This document shows, in pieces, positions 55,243 to 64,000 of a stretch of 64,000 nucleotides of DNA. The DNA lies in the NCBI RefSeq assembly GCF_001613165.1, contig NZ_BDBV01000073.1:1-64000 (forward strand). The letters are read 5' to 3'. The notes beneath the pieces were generated by a model, which was given only the letters and a program-made list of their open reading frames with translations, did not search any database and was not told the origin of the DNA. A program made the translations under genes and the position numbers. Numbering within the stretch: the first letter of the stretch is position 1; each line of letters opens with the position of its first letter. The DNA is from Nocardia mexicana NBRC 108244 (GTDB lineage: Bacteria > Actinomycetota > Actinomycetes > Mycobacteriales > Mycobacteriaceae).

Positions 55243-55281
55243 GCCGTCTTGTCGCACACCGGGTACGGCACCCTCGTCCGG
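55243..55281 (-). ncRNA. Guanidine-III riboswitch (ykkC-III)
   Basis: Read on the minus strand, the 39-nt element contains CCGGACGAGG, then GCCGTACCCGGT, then GACAAGACGGC, in the order and spacing of the class III guanidine aptamer known from Thermobifida. GCCGT pairs with ACGGC and CCGG pairs with CCGG to give the pseudoknot. Its 3' end is five bases from the AGGAGG of gdx (plus strand 55232-55238), so ligand binding would change ribosome access. It should turn the exporter on when guanidine is present. Confidence 0.93.
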
Positions 55282-55411
55282 AAGCCCCCTTGCCGGGCTC
55301 ACCTCCAAGCTGTCACACCCGGTACAACCCGGCAATGTCAACTCCGTCACCACACCCGAGCAATCTGTCGGCATCCCCACCCAGCCCGGACGGTGCGCGG
55401 AGAATGGCGGG

Positions 55412-55921
55412 ATGGCCGAGATCGTGTTGGTGCGGGGCGACATCACCGAGCAGGACGTGGACGCTGTCGTGAACGCGGCGAACTCGACACTGCTCGGGGG
55501 AGGCGGCGTGGACGGGGCGATCCATCGGAGGGGCGGCCCCGCGATCCTGGCCGCATGCCGGGAGCTGCGCGCGTCGACGTACAGCGAGGGCTTGCCGACC
55601 GGCCGAGCCGTGGCGACCACGGGCGGGCACCTGCCCGCACGCTGGGTGATCCACACCGTCGGCCCGGTGTGGGCGAAGCGCGAGGACCGGTCGGACCTGC
55701 TGGCGTCCTGCTATCGCGAATCCCTGCGCGTGGCCGACGAGCTGGATGCCGCGACGGTCGCCTTCCCCGCGATATCCACCGGCATCTACGGCTGGCCGAT
55801 CGACGACGGCGCCCGGATCGCCATCGAGACCGTGCGCGAGGCCGACACCGCCGTCACCGAGGCCCGGTTCGTGCTGTTCTCCGCGGACGCCTATGACGCC
55901 TTCGCCGCCCACCTGCGCTGA
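55412..55921 (+). CDS. Macrodomain O-acetyl-ADP-ribose deacetylase (YmdB-like)
   Basis: The 169-residue macrodomain has all hallmarks: [34 protein letters not shown] with the catalytic Asp, and [13 protein letters not shown]. The family hydrolyses O-acetyl-ADP-ribose and can remove ADP-ribose from proteins. Intact residues suggest an active enzyme. It stands alone, 20-nt upstream sequence GGTGCGCGGAGAATGGCGGG giving a modest binding site. Confidence 0.93.
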   Translation: MAEIVLVRGDITEQDVDAVVNAANSTLLGGGGVDGAIHRRGGPAILAACRELRASTYSEGLPTGRAVATTGGHLPARWVIHTVGPVWAKREDRSDLLASCYRESLRVADELDAATVAFPAISTGIYGWPIDDGARIAIETVREADTAVTEARFVLFSADAYDAFAAHLR

Positions 55922-55957
55922 TCGAGACTTGTCGGTGCCGTCTGCCAGGGTGGTGGC

Positions 55958-56407
55958 GTGGCGAACTCGTACGAACCGTTCTCGATCCGCGTCGACGTCC
56001 GCATCGGCGACGTCGACCCGCAACTACACGTCACAGGCCCGGCCTACCAGCACTACGCCGATCATGCGCGCTTCGAATGCGTGCAGGCCGCGGGTATCTC
56101 GGTCGAGGAACTGCTGCGCGACGGCCTGGGGCCGGTGAATCTCGAAACCACCATCCGCTACCACCGCGAACTGCGCGCGGGCGACTGCGCCGAGGTCACC
56201 TGCGCGTGGACCTGGTCCGACGGCAAGACCTACCGCGTCGAACACGCCCTCACCCGCAGCGACGGCGAACTCTCCGCCACGGTGAGTCACGTCAGCGGCC
56301 TGCTCGACCTGAACACCCGCAAGCTCGTCCCCAACCCCGCCGAGGAGTGGGCCCGCCGCGCGGCCGATCCGACGCTGCTCGGTCTACCTGCGTGGATGCA
56401 GGTCTGA
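55958..56407 (+). CDS. Hotdog-fold acyl-CoA thioesterase
   Basis: The 149-residue protein is a 4HBT-like hotdog enzyme: IRVDVRIGDVDPQLHVTGPAYQHYADHARFE at the start and VNLETTIRYHRELRAGDCAEV in the middle. The Asp in DVDPQLHVT occupies the catalytic position. Which acyl-CoA it acts on is unknown. It starts at GTG 55958, 36 bases after the macrodomain gene, and may share its transcript. Confidence 0.85.
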   Translation: MANSYEPFSIRVDVRIGDVDPQLHVTGPAYQHYADHARFECVQAAGISVEELLRDGLGPVNLETTIRYHRELRAGDCAEVTCAWTWSDGKTYRVEHALTRSDGELSATVSHVSGLLDLNTRKLVPNPAEEWARRAADPTLLGLPAWMQV

Positions 56408-56541
56408 GCGGGCGCCCGCGCCGGACACGCGGTGCTCTCGGGCGGCGAAGCGTGCGTCCGGTGCGCTCGACGCCCCTGCGCCGATGACGCCCGTTCGGGT
56501 CCGTGTCGGTCGCCTGTCACCGGCACACCCTCCGTTAGACT

Positions 56542-56557
56542 TCGAACAACTGTTCGC
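56542..56557. promoter_or_regulatory. LexA (SOS) box before ruvC
   Basis: TCGAAC-aact-GTTCGC matches the actinobacterial SOS box (TCGAAC-N4-GTTCGA) with one change at the last base. TAGACT (56536-56541) directly before it is a good -10, so LexA would block the start of ruvCAB transcription. Confidence 0.85.
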
Positions 56558-56578
56558 GGATGTGGAGGGGTGCTTTTC

Positions 56579-57148
56579 GTGCGGGTGATGGGCGTCGACC
56601 CCGGGCTCACCCGGTGCGGTCTGAGCATCGTCGAGGGCGGGCTCGGGCGGCAGGTCACGGCACTGGATGTGGACGTGGTCCGCACCCCCGCGGATATGGA
56701 TCTCGCCGAGCGGCTCATGCACGTCGCCGACGCGGCCGAACACTGGATGGATACGCACAAGCCGGTCGCGGTCGCGATCGAGCGGGTGTTCTCCCAGCAC
56801 AACGTGCGCACCGCGATGGGTACCGCGCAGGCCGGCGGGGTGATCGCGCTGGCCGCCGCGCGCCGCGGCATCCCGGTAGCCTTCCACACGCCGAGCCAGG
56901 TGAAGGCCGCCGTCACCGGAAACGGGTCCGCGGACAAGGCTCAGGTGACGGCGATGGTGACCCGGATCCTAGGCTTGCAGACGGCGCCGAAACCGGCCGA
57001 TGCCGCGGACGCGCTGGCGCTGGCGATCTGTCACTGCTGGCGGGCACCGATGCTGGACCGGATGGCGAAGGCGGAGGCCCTGGCGGCGCAGGCGCAGCGC
57101 AAGTACGCGGAAAAGCTTGCCCAGCAACGAAAGGCGGTAACCCGGTGA
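56579..57148 (+). CDS. ruvC: Holliday junction resolvase RuvC
   Basis: The 189-residue endonuclease cuts Holliday junctions. Acidic residues are visible in [10 protein letters not shown] (Asp7), AIERVF (Glu) and [11 protein letters not shown] (paired Asp). GTG 56579 is chosen because GGAGGGG lies about eight bases upstream; longer frames lack similarity. Its stop overlaps ruvA (GTGA). The LexA box upstream explains DNA-damage induction. Confidence 0.96.
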   Translation: MRVMGVDPGLTRCGLSIVEGGLGRQVTALDVDVVRTPADMDLAERLMHVADAAEHWMDTHKPVAVAIERVFSQHNVRTAMGTAQAGGVIALAAARRGIPVAFHTPSQVKAAVTGNGSADKAQVTAMVTRILGLQTAPKPADAADALALAICHCWRAPMLDRMAKAEALAAQAQRKYAEKLAQQRKAVTR

Positions 57149-57750
57149 TCGCGTCCGTGCGTGGCGAGGTGCTCGAGATCGGCCTCGACCATGTGGTGCT
57201 CGAGGCCGCGGGCGTCGGGTACCGCCTCAACGCCACACCCGCCACGCTGTCGGCCCTCACCCGCGGCGACGAGGCTCGGCTGTACACGGCGATGATCGTC
57301 CGCGAGGACTCGATGACGCTGTACGGCTTCGGCGACACCGAGGCCCGCGAGCTGTTCGGCCTGCTGCAGACCGTCTCCGGCGTCGGACCCCGACTGGCCA
57401 TGGCGGTGCTGGCGGTGCTGGAGCCCGAGGCGCTGCGCAAGGCGCTCGCCGAGAGCAATGTCGCGGCGCTCACCCGGGTGCCCGGCATCGGCAAGCGCGG
57501 CGCCGAGCGCATGGTGGTGGAGCTGCGGGACAAGGTGAATCTCGTTCCGGTGCAGTCGGGTCCGCCCGGCGCCGGGCCCGCCCCGGTCGTCACCCCCGTG
57601 CGCGATCAGGTGGTGGAGGCGCTCACCGGGCTCGGATTCGCGGCCAAGCAGGCGGAATCGGCGGTCGACGGCGTGCTCGCCGACCAGCCCGACCTGGACA
57701 CGTCCAAGGCGCTGCGCGCGGCCCTCGGCGTGCTCGGTAAGAACAAGTAG
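57145..57750 (+). CDS. ruvA: Holliday junction branch migration protein RuvA
   Basis: The 201-residue protein has the OB-fold start [25 protein letters not shown], helix-hairpin-helix motifs ([38 protein letters not shown]) and the mobile C-terminal domain III. It binds the junction and loads RuvB. It starts at GTG 57145 in the end of ruvC. Confidence 0.96.
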   Translation: MIASVRGEVLEIGLDHVVLEAAGVGYRLNATPATLSALTRGDEARLYTAMIVREDSMTLYGFGDTEARELFGLLQTVSGVGPRLAMAVLAVLEPEALRKALAESNVAALTRVPGIGKRGAERMVVELRDKVNLVPVQSGPPGAGPAPVVTPVRDQVVEALTGLGFAAKQAESAVDGVLADQPDLDTSKALRAALGVLGKNK

Positions 57751-57758
57751 GGCGGCCC

Positions 57759-58844
<1,086 letters not shown>

Positions 58845-58852
58845 GCGACGCC

Positions 58853-59335
58853 TCAGCTTCTGACGGACTTGTAGCCCGGGTGCACCCCCGGCGTCAGGCC
58901 CTGTTCCTCGGCGATCCGATCGAGTAGCGCGAACAGTTGGTCGCGCTCATCGGAGGACAGACCGCGGCACAGGCGGTCGTCGTTCTGCCGTGCCGCCCCG
59001 GCCAACTGGCCCAGTTTGGCCCGGCCCGCATCGGTCAGGTGCAGCGCGTGCAGGCGGCGGTCATCGGGGTTGCGGCGCCGCTCGATCAGCCCGCGCTCCT
59101 CGAGCTCGTCGGCGAACGGCACGAAGCGGCTCGGCGGCATGCGGAGTTCGTCGGCGATCTCGCGCTGACTGCGTCCGGGCCGGGTGGCGAGCAGCCGGAG
59201 CACGCCCGCCTGGGGCGGTGTGAGGTCGAGGTCTTCGATACCGGCCGCGAAACTCGCCGCCGCATGCGTGCCGAGCTGTGCCAGCAGGAATCCGACGCCG
59301 ATCCGCGGTGTCTCCGGCTCGTCCTTCGTGCCCAT
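58853..59335 (-). CDS. MarR-family regulator
   Basis: The 160-residue winged-helix protein has the MarR core LTPPQAGVLRLLATRPGRSQREIADEL and the wing LIERRRNPDDRRLHALHLTDAG. It is convergent with ruvB (eight bases apart) and divergent from a membrane protein/SDR pair. Palindromes in the 98-bp gap are likely its sites. MarR proteins usually respond to aromatic compounds or oxidants. Confidence 0.9.
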   Translation of the reverse strand: MGTKDEPETPRIGVGFLLAQLGTHAAASFAAGIEDLDLTPPQAGVLRLLATRPGRSQREIADELRMPPSRFVPFADELEERGLIERRRNPDDRRLHALHLTDAGRAKLGQLAGAARQNDDRLCRGLSSDERDQLFALLDRIAEEQGLTPGVHPGYKSVRS

Positions 59336-59348
59336 GCGTGCATGGTAG

Positions 59349-59399
59349 ACGATTCAAAATCGTAGACCATTGACAATCGTTCCAAATTGTAATCATTAT
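59349..59399 (+). promoter_or_regulatory. MarR-controlled promoter
   Basis: TTGACA (59370-59375) and CATTAT (59394-59399), 18 bases apart, form one of the best promoters in the window. It is flanked by ACGATT-caa-AATCGT (59349-59363) and overlapped by ACAAT/ATTGT (59373-59390). The AT-rich symmetry fits a MarR protein. Confidence 0.6.
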
Positions 59400-59433
59400 G
59401 GTGAGGCACGATCCGCTTCGGAAGGACCTAGCC

Positions 59434-60072
59434 ATGACCGCCGCCACGACCACTCGGGCCACTCCCGCCGTCCTCGCCCCGACCCTCGCCTTCGCCGCGT
59501 TCACCGTTGCCTACGCCGCCGTGAATTCCGGTGTGCCCCACCCGGATGCCTCCGCTTCCGAGGTCCTGGCCTACGACACCACCCACTCGGGTTCGCTCGA
59601 ACTGGGTGCGATGTTGATGCTGTGCTCGGCTCCGGTGCTGGCCGTGACCGCGATATTCGCTCTCCGGCTGCTCCGCGGCCGGAGGGCGGAGGTGCCGGAT
59701 GTCGCGGTCGCGGGCGGGCTGCTCGGCGCCGGTGCGCTCACCGCGAGTGCCGTATTCGCCTGGGTTGCAGCACAATTGAAAGACGGCGCGTCGCCCGAGC
59801 TGGCCCGCGCGGTCGCGGATATGAGCTTCGTGACCGGTGGTCCCGCCTACGCGGTGGGGTTCGGACTGCTCGCTGCGGGAATCGCCGTGCCCGCCCTGCT
59901 GGGCGGACTACTCCCGCGCTCGCTGGCCTGGATCGGGGTGGTCATCGCGATCGCCGGTGCGGTGTCGACGATCGGCCTGCTGGTCCCGGGGCTGCTGATC
60001 CTGCTCCCGCTCGTGCGATTCGGCGGACTGCTGTGGCTGGTCGCCACCGCGATCGTGTTGTCCCGCCGCTGA
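59434..60072 (+). CDS. Membrane protein of MarR-SDR cluster
   Basis: The 212-residue protein has about six hydrophobic segments (for example LAFAAFTVAYAAVNSGV, LGAMLMLCSAPVLAVTAIFAL, VAGGLLGAGALTASAVFAWVA and LVPGLLILLPLVRFGGLLWL). I do not recognise a defined family. GAAGGA precedes ATG 59434. It lies 31 bases upstream of the SDR, under the MarR-type promoter. Confidence 0.75.
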   Translation: MTAATTTRATPAVLAPTLAFAAFTVAYAAVNSGVPHPDASASEVLAYDTTHSGSLELGAMLMLCSAPVLAVTAIFALRLLRGRRAEVPDVAVAGGLLGAGALTASAVFAWVAAQLKDGASPELARAVADMSFVTGGPAYAVGFGLLAAGIAVPALLGGLLPRSLAWIGVVIAIAGAVSTIGLLVPGLLILLPLVRFGGLLWLVATAIVLSRR

Positions 60073-60103
60073 ATTCCGCCGCATCGATTCGAAAGGCACA
60101 CCC

Positions 60104-60868
60104 ATGCTCAGCATCTATTCCGACCTGCCCGGCAAGGTCGCGGTCGTCACCGGAGGCTCGCGCGGTATCGGCGCGGAGACCGCGCGGATGCTCGCCGCCC
60201 AGGGCGTGCGGGTCTGCGTCGTCGGCCGCGATCCGGATGCCCTGGACGCCGTGGCCGCCGGTATTGCCGAGAGCGGTGGCACGGCTCTCGGTGTGGTCGC
60301 CGACGTCACCGACGCCGCGGCGCTCGCCCGGGTTGCTACCCGAGCCGAGGACGAGCTGGGCCCGATCGACATCCTCTGCGCGTTCGCGGGCGGCCAGGGC
60401 GCGCCGATCCCGTCGACCCAGCTGACCGAGGCGCGCTGGCGGCAGGTGCTCGACTCCGACCTGACCTCGGCGTTCCTGACCGTGCAGGCCTTCCTGCCCG
60501 GGATGGTCGCGCGCGGTCGCGGCAGCATCATCGGGATGTCGTCGGCGGCCGGTCGACAGCCCAGCCGGGCCAACCTGGCCTACGGCGTCGCCAATGCCGG
60601 GCTGGTCATGCTCGCCCGCCACCTCGCCACCGAATTCGGCCCCGACGGGGTTCGCGTCAACACCATCGCCCCGACGTCGATCCGTACCGAGAAGGTCGCC
60701 GGGAATATGCCCGAGGAGATGCAGCGCCGGGTTGCCGCCATGCATCCCCTTCGGCGCCTGGGCACCACCGCCGATGTCGCGGAGACCGCACTGTTCCTGG
60801 CGTCGGATGCCTCGTCCTACCTCACCGGCCTCACCCTCGACGTCGCCGGTGGGCGCATCACCAACTGA
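60104..60868 (+). CDS. SDR-family protein with altered active site
   Basis: The 254-residue protein has an intact cofactor loop (VVTGGSRGIGAETARML, Gly17-Gly23) and the C-terminal VDVAGG-like end (LTLDVAGGRITN). At the active site, Ser146/147 and Tyr160 are present, but the Tyr-x3-Lys Lys is replaced by Asn164 (YGVANAG), and the usual Asn of the LDxNL segment is Asp119 (VLDSDLTSAF). It may be a binding protein or work with altered chemistry. It is co-transcribed with the membrane protein. Confidence 0.88.
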   Translation: MLSIYSDLPGKVAVVTGGSRGIGAETARMLAAQGVRVCVVGRDPDALDAVAAGIAESGGTALGVVADVTDAAALARVATRAEDELGPIDILCAFAGGQGAPIPSTQLTEARWRQVLDSDLTSAFLTVQAFLPGMVARGRGSIIGMSSAAGRQPSRANLAYGVANAGLVMLARHLATEFGPDGVRVNTIAPTSIRTEKVAGNMPEEMQRRVAAMHPLRRLGTTADVAETALFLASDASSYLTGLTLDVAGGRITN

Positions 60869-60879
60869 TCCGCGGGCCC

Positions 60880-61836
60880 TCAGAGTTTGCGGACGCTGGA
60901 GTAGATCTGGCGAGCCAGGTCCGGGGTGACCTCGCCGGGGACGCCGCGGTCGGCGGCGATCGTCAGGACCAGCATCGGGTTCTGCGGGCCGGGGAAGGCG
61001 AAGGTGTAGACGGTGAATTTGCTTGTGGTGCAGGCGGAATCCTCGGGCTTCCAGGTGCCCGAGGTCTCGGTCAGCTGACCGGCGATCCCGGTTCCGGTGG
61101 TCAGCGGCGTCGGTGCCGCGGTGGTGGCGTCGGTCGGGCTGTTGAAGCCGTACTCGGCGGCCTTCTTACCGACATCGGTGGCGGCCGCCGCCGGATCGGG
61201 CACGTCGGAGCGGCTGACGAAGGAGGTCGTCCGGTTGGAGGACGCGCAGTAGTCCTCGCCGTCGACGGTCGAGCCGGTGCCGGAGATCCGGTTGCCCTTG
61301 TCGTCCTCGAAGCCGCGAATCATGGTCTCGGTGTCGACCTTCCAGCCCGCGGGCACGTCGTAGGCGATCCCGCGGGCGGGTACCGCGACACCCTGGAAGC
61401 CGGGGATGACCGCCGTGGTCGTCGAACTGCGCCGGGCGGAGGTGGGCGGCGCCGGCGTGGCGGTCGTCGGCCGCGGCGCGCTGGTCGTCCGGGCGGTCGA
61501 AGTGGCTGCGGCGGAAGGCTTGTCGTCCCGGGAGGACTTGCTCACGAGGACGAGACCGCCCGCCACGGCCAGCACCACCACGACCATGCCGACGACGAGC
61601 GCGACGATCAGCCCGGTATTGCGGCGCGGCGGCGGCGCCCCGTACGGCATCGGCTGGTAGTTCCCCGGATACGGCTGTTGCGATTCCAGCGCCGGGTACT
61701 CGTAGGCCTGCGGGGCGTCGAGCGGCGGATACTCGTACGGCTGCTGCTGGTATCCGGGAGCCGGGGAGGGGTGTGGCTGTCCGGTCGGCTCGTATCCCGG
61801 AGCCGGTCGTTCCCACCACTGCCGATCGTCTGTCAT
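60880..61836 (-). CDS. Proline-rich, membrane-anchored extracytoplasmic protein
   Basis: The 318-residue protein has a ~75-residue cytoplasmic Pro/Tyr/Gln-rich N-terminus, one transmembrane helix (TGLIVALVVGMVVVVLAVAG, ~75-98), a Thr/Pro/Ser linker and a compact ~180-residue outer domain with GIAYDVPAGWKV and three Cys. The plan is common in Nocardia and Mycobacterium exported proteins of unknown role. AGAGGAT precedes ATG 61836. It is convergent with the SDR gene. Confidence 0.75.
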   Translation of the reverse strand: MTDDRQWWERPAPGYEPTGQPHPSPAPGYQQQPYEYPPLDAPQAYEYPALESQQPYPGNYQPMPYGAPPPRRNTGLIVALVVGMVVVVLAVAGGLVLVSKSSRDDKPSAAATSTARTTSAPRPTTATPAPPTSARRSSTTTAVIPGFQGVAVPARGIAYDVPAGWKVDTETMIRGFEDDKGNRISGTGSTVDGEDYCASSNRTTSFVSRSDVPDPAAAATDVGKKAAEYGFNSPTDATTAAPTPLTTGTGIAGQLTETSGTWKPEDSACTTSKFTVYTFAFPGPQNPMLVLTIAADRGVPGEVTPDLARQIYSSVRKL

Positions 61837-61908
61837 ATCCTCTGTCCCCTCGCGCGGGCCGCCACCACGATCGGCCCGTGGTTTCACACACGCGTGGGTC
61901 ATCGTATG

Positions 61909-62472
61909 TCACCCGCGGGGTTCGCCCCCCGACTCCTGGGCCGCCAGTGTCCGGACCGCGACATCGAGGAAGGAGTCGACCTCCTCGATGTGATAGGCCG
62001 CCGTTCCGGCGCGCGCCAGACCGAAGTTGGCGTTGCGCACCTCCGCGCTGGTCAGACCGTTCGGCCCGCCGTGCGCCAGCGTGGTGGCGAGGCGGTTCAG
62101 GAACAGGCTCACCTCGTCGGCGGCGTAGCCGGGCTGCCCGTGCGGCGGTGCCGAGAACCGCAGGCGCTGCACATCTTCCGGGGTGAGCAGGGTGTTTCCG
62201 ATCGGGTGCGGTTTGGTCCCGCGGCGCGCGAATTCCAGGTCCATGCAGGCGCGGTCGAGATAGTCGTCCACCTCGTCGCGGTCGTAGCCGCGATGGCCGA
62301 AGGCGGCGGTGGCGAACTCGTGCTCGCGGATCTCGGTGGCGGTCAACATGCCCCGGCCGTGGTGGGCCTCGGCCACCCGCTCGCAGAAGGCGTCCACCTC
62401 CGCGGCGTCGTACCCGCGATGACCGAACGGGGCCCGGCCGAATCGGACCCGTCGCGCATGCTCATCCGTCAC
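61909..62472 (-). CDS. DivIVA-motif repeat protein
   Basis: The 187-residue protein is built from four ~45-residue repeats of the short DivIVA N-terminal motif: FGRAPFGHRGYDAAEVDAFC, FATAAFGHRGYDRDEVDDYL, FSAPPHGQPGYAADEVSLFL and FGLARAGTAAYHIEEVDSFL. In DivIVA this motif binds curved membrane and leads to a coiled coil; here no long coiled coil follows. The repeats degenerate towards the C-terminus. The start is GTG 62472 (ATG 62520 possible). Confidence 0.8.
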   Translation of the reverse strand: MTDEHARRVRFGRAPFGHRGYDAAEVDAFCERVAEAHHGRGMLTATEIREHEFATAAFGHRGYDRDEVDDYLDRACMDLEFARRGTKPHPIGNTLLTPEDVQRLRFSAPPHGQPGYAADEVSLFLNRLATTLAHGGPNGLTSAEVRNANFGLARAGTAAYHIEEVDSFLDVAVRTLAAQESGGEPRG

Positions 62473-62528
62473 GCGCTCATTCTGACAACAGGTCACGAGG
62501 GCAAATGTTACCCGGGTCACATTCCCGG

Positions 62529-63152
62529 CTACTCCCTGCGCACCCCGTCGATCAACAGCCGCCGGATCGCCTGCGCGAGATCCTCGACCCCCGCCTCGTC
62601 CGGATCGCGCAGGCCGTGGATGATCGCGGCGAGCAGCATGCCCGTCACCGCCTTGGCGGTGCTGGTGGTGTCCAGGTCGGCGCGCAGATATCCGTGCTCG
62701 ACGCCGTGCTCGAGATATCCGGCGGTGAGCGCGTCGGCGGTGTCGAGCAGCCCGTACAGCCGCAGGGTCAGCTCCGAGTCGATGCCGGTCGCCTGGAACA
62801 GCAGCAGCTGGGAGACCCGGCGGTCCTCGAGGAAGATCCGGTTCAGCGCCGCGCCGATGCGATCGAGCTGGGCGCGGTACTCGGCCAGGCTGGTCGCCGC
62901 ATCGGGGGCGTTGTCGGTGCCGAGCGAGTCGATGATGCGGGCGGCCAGATCGTCGATGACGTGGTCGATGATGTCGCGCTTATTGGCGAAGTAGCGGTAG
63001 AACGTGCCGTGCCCGATCCCCAGCTGCGTCGCGATATCCGCGATTCCCGTTGCGTGATAACCCTTTTCGGCGAAGCAGACGAAGGCGGTGTCGATGATCT
63101 CCTGCCGGAGCTCGGCCTTGCGACGCTCGAGATGTGTTGATGGCTTCGGCAC
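62529..63152 (-). CDS. TetR-family regulator next to BVMO
   Basis: The ~207-residue protein has a TetR HTH (LRQEIIDTAFVCFAEKGYHATGIADIATQLGIGHGTFYRYFANKRDIIDHV, given here only by its start and end: LRQEIIDTAF and YFANKRDI) and a TetR C-terminal domain. GTG 63152 is chosen so that the palindromes at 63171-63195 stay outside the gene; ATG 63194 would put them inside. Divergence from the monooxygenase suggests it regulates that enzyme, as EthR does ethA in mycobacteria. Confidence 0.78.
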   Translation of the reverse strand: MPKPSTHLERRKAELRQEIIDTAFVCFAEKGYHATGIADIATQLGIGHGTFYRYFANKRDIIDHVIDDLAARIIDSLGTDNAPDAATSLAEYRAQLDRIGAALNRIFLEDRRVSQLLLFQATGIDSELTLRLYGLLDTADALTAGYLEHGVEHGYLRADLDTTSTAKAVTGMLLAAIIHGLRDPDEAGVEDLAQAIRRLLIDGVRRE

Positions 63153-63170
63153 GGAGCCGATGATACGGTG

Positions 63171-63195
63171 TTCCGGACCGGAATGATGTGTCATT
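63171..63195. promoter_or_regulatory. Palindromes between TetR and BVMO
   Basis: TTCCGG-a-CCGGAA (63171-63183) is a perfect palindrome and is followed at once by AATGA-tgtg-TCATT (63182-63195). Either could be the TetR operator. Confidence 0.5.
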
Positions 63196-63231
63196 CTGTA
63201 ATAGGTACTTCGGGTAACAGGGAGGTTCGGC

Positions 63232-64000
63232 GTGGCACCGCAATACGACGCCGTTGTCGTGGGAGCCGGATTCGGCGGGATGGGCGCGGGCATCGAGCTG
63301 GATCGGCTCGGCCTGGGCAATTTCGTGATCCTCGAGCGCGAGGACGATCTGGGCGGCACGTGGCATGTGAACCGGTATCCGGGGCTGTCGGTGGACATCG
63401 CCTCGGTCACCTACTCGTACTCCTTCGAGCCGAATCCGCACTGGTCGCGGCTGTTCGCGCCGGGTGCGGAGCTGAAGCGCTACGCCGAGCACGTCGCGGA
63501 CAAGTACGACCTGCGGCGCCGCATGCGGTTCGGGCAGACCGTCGGCGGCGCGCGCTGGGACGAGGAGGAGCAGCAGTGGGTGGTGTCGGTCGAGGGCGGT
63601 GAGACGCTGACGGCCCGCTACCTGATGGCCGCCACGGGCTTCCTGTCCCAGCCCTACACCCCGCCGTTCCCCGGGATCGACTCGTTCGCGGGCAAGATCA
63701 TCCACACCACCGCGTGGGAGCAGGACTTCGACATGACCGGCCGCAAGGCCGCGATCATCGGCACCGGCGCCACCGCCGTGCAGCTGGTACCCGAGGCCGC
63801 CAAGAAGGTGTCGGCGCTGACGGTGTTCCAGCGCACCCCGATCTGGGTGGTGCCCAAGGTCGACACCAAGATCCCGAAGCCGGTGCAGCGGCTGTTCGAG
63901 AAGGCCCCGCTCACGCAGAAGGCCGCGCGCATGGTGAACACCAGCGCGCTGGAGCTGCTGATGGTGGCCGGCGTGCTGCACTACAAGCAGGCCAAGCTGG
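63232..64000 (+). CDS. Baeyer-Villiger flavin monooxygenase (partial)
   Basis: The gene runs off the right edge; 256 codons are seen. It begins at GTG 63232 after GGGAGG, with the FAD motif VVVGAGFGGMGAGIELDRLG and the LGGTWHVNRYPG segment. The Baeyer-Villiger fingerprint F-x-G-x3-H-x3-W is at FAGKIIHTTAW, and the NADPH motif is AAIIGTGATAVQL. These enzymes insert oxygen next to a ketone or oxidise sulphur; the mycobacterial relatives include EthA and MymA. Substrate unknown. Confidence 0.92.
   Translation, partial: MAPQYDAVVVGAGFGGMGAGIELDRLGLGNFVILEREDDLGGTWHVNRYPGLSVDIASVTYSYSFEPNPHWSRLFAPGAELKRYAEHVADKYDLRRRMRFGQTVGGARWDEEEQQWVVSVEGGETLTARYLMAATGFLSQPYTPPFPGIDSFAGKIIHTTAWEQDFDMTGRKAAIIGTGATAVQLVPEAAKKVSALTVFQRTPIWVVPKVDTKIPKPVQRLFEKAPLTQKAARMVNTSALELLMVAGVLHYKQAKL

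Noticed and set aside
54912-55271. Longer SMR protein starting at 55271
   Set aside because: The extra 15 codons coincide with the guanidine-III aptamer, and ATG 55226 has a strong Shine-Dalgarno.

Overview
The window is high-GC actinobacterial DNA and most resembles a Nocardia or a close mycolic-acid relative. The evidence is the gene order thrS, HIT, pgsA, PIM acyltransferase, pimA, Nudix (4.4-11.0 kb), then pdxS, tesB, pdxT and yebC, and then ruvCAB. From family knowledge this order parallels the Mycobacterium tuberculosis block Rv2614c-Rv2592c. Here the block is opened up by accessory genes: about 17 kb lie between pdxS and tesB, 3.8 kb between tesB and pdxT, and 15 kb between yebC and ruvC. 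I see no rRNA, tRNA, transposase, integrase or CRISPR array. The genus is an inference.

Layout. 0-4 kb: a deletion scar joining the C-terminal halves of a TetR gene and an SDR gene, then an HxlR/amidohydrolase divergent pair, a PGPGW membrane protein and an FhuF-like Fe-S protein. 4.4-11 kb: the thrS and phosphatidylinositol-mannoside operon. 11-17.3 kb: a hypothetical gene, a PPOX-fold protein, an epoxide-hydrolase-like enzyme, the alkane hydroxylase cluster alkB-rubA1-rubA2-rubB with a divergent TetR, and OsmC. 17.3-18.6 kb: a 32-codon small ORF behind a 5' hairpin, then pdxS and its terminator. 18.7-35.5 kb: IclR, a lipoprotein/membrane pair, a full-length DnaE1-type polymerase, LysR-HAD, an ABC-F resistance gene with a short upstream ORF, VOC/WYL, a CHC2-TOPRIM protein, a kinase-like protein without a P-loop, and a flavin monooxygenase/TetR pair. 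35.6-41.8 kb: tesB, a DosR-like regulator with an Acg-family nitroreductase, a KimA-like transporter, pdxT and yebC. 41.8-47.9 kb: ArsR/SRPBCC, YggT, a haloacid dehalogenase, TetR/SMR, HIT, a zinc ribbon, a membrane esterase and a second SMR. 48-55.3 kb: a polyol ABC operon with SorC and a mannitol dehydrogenase, then a guanidine-III riboswitch in front of a Gdx-type SMR exporter. 55.4-64 kb: macrodomain, thioesterase, ruvCAB with a LexA box, a MarR/membrane/SDR cluster, a proline-rich anchored protein, a DivIVA-repeat protein, TetR and the start of a Baeyer-Villiger monooxygenase.

The core genes support translation, PI-mannoside envelope lipid synthesis, vitamin B6 synthesis and Holliday-junction repair. 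Most accessory genes are small regulator-plus-target modules in which the regulator is divergent from, or overlaps, its likely target and a palindrome lies between them. The most noteworthy signals are the guanidine-III riboswitch, the six-codon ORF and structured leader before the ABC-F gene, a family of arrays built from ~25-nt half-palindromes seen at three places, the hairpin-led 32-aa ORF upstream of pdxS, and the TetR/SDR deletion scar.
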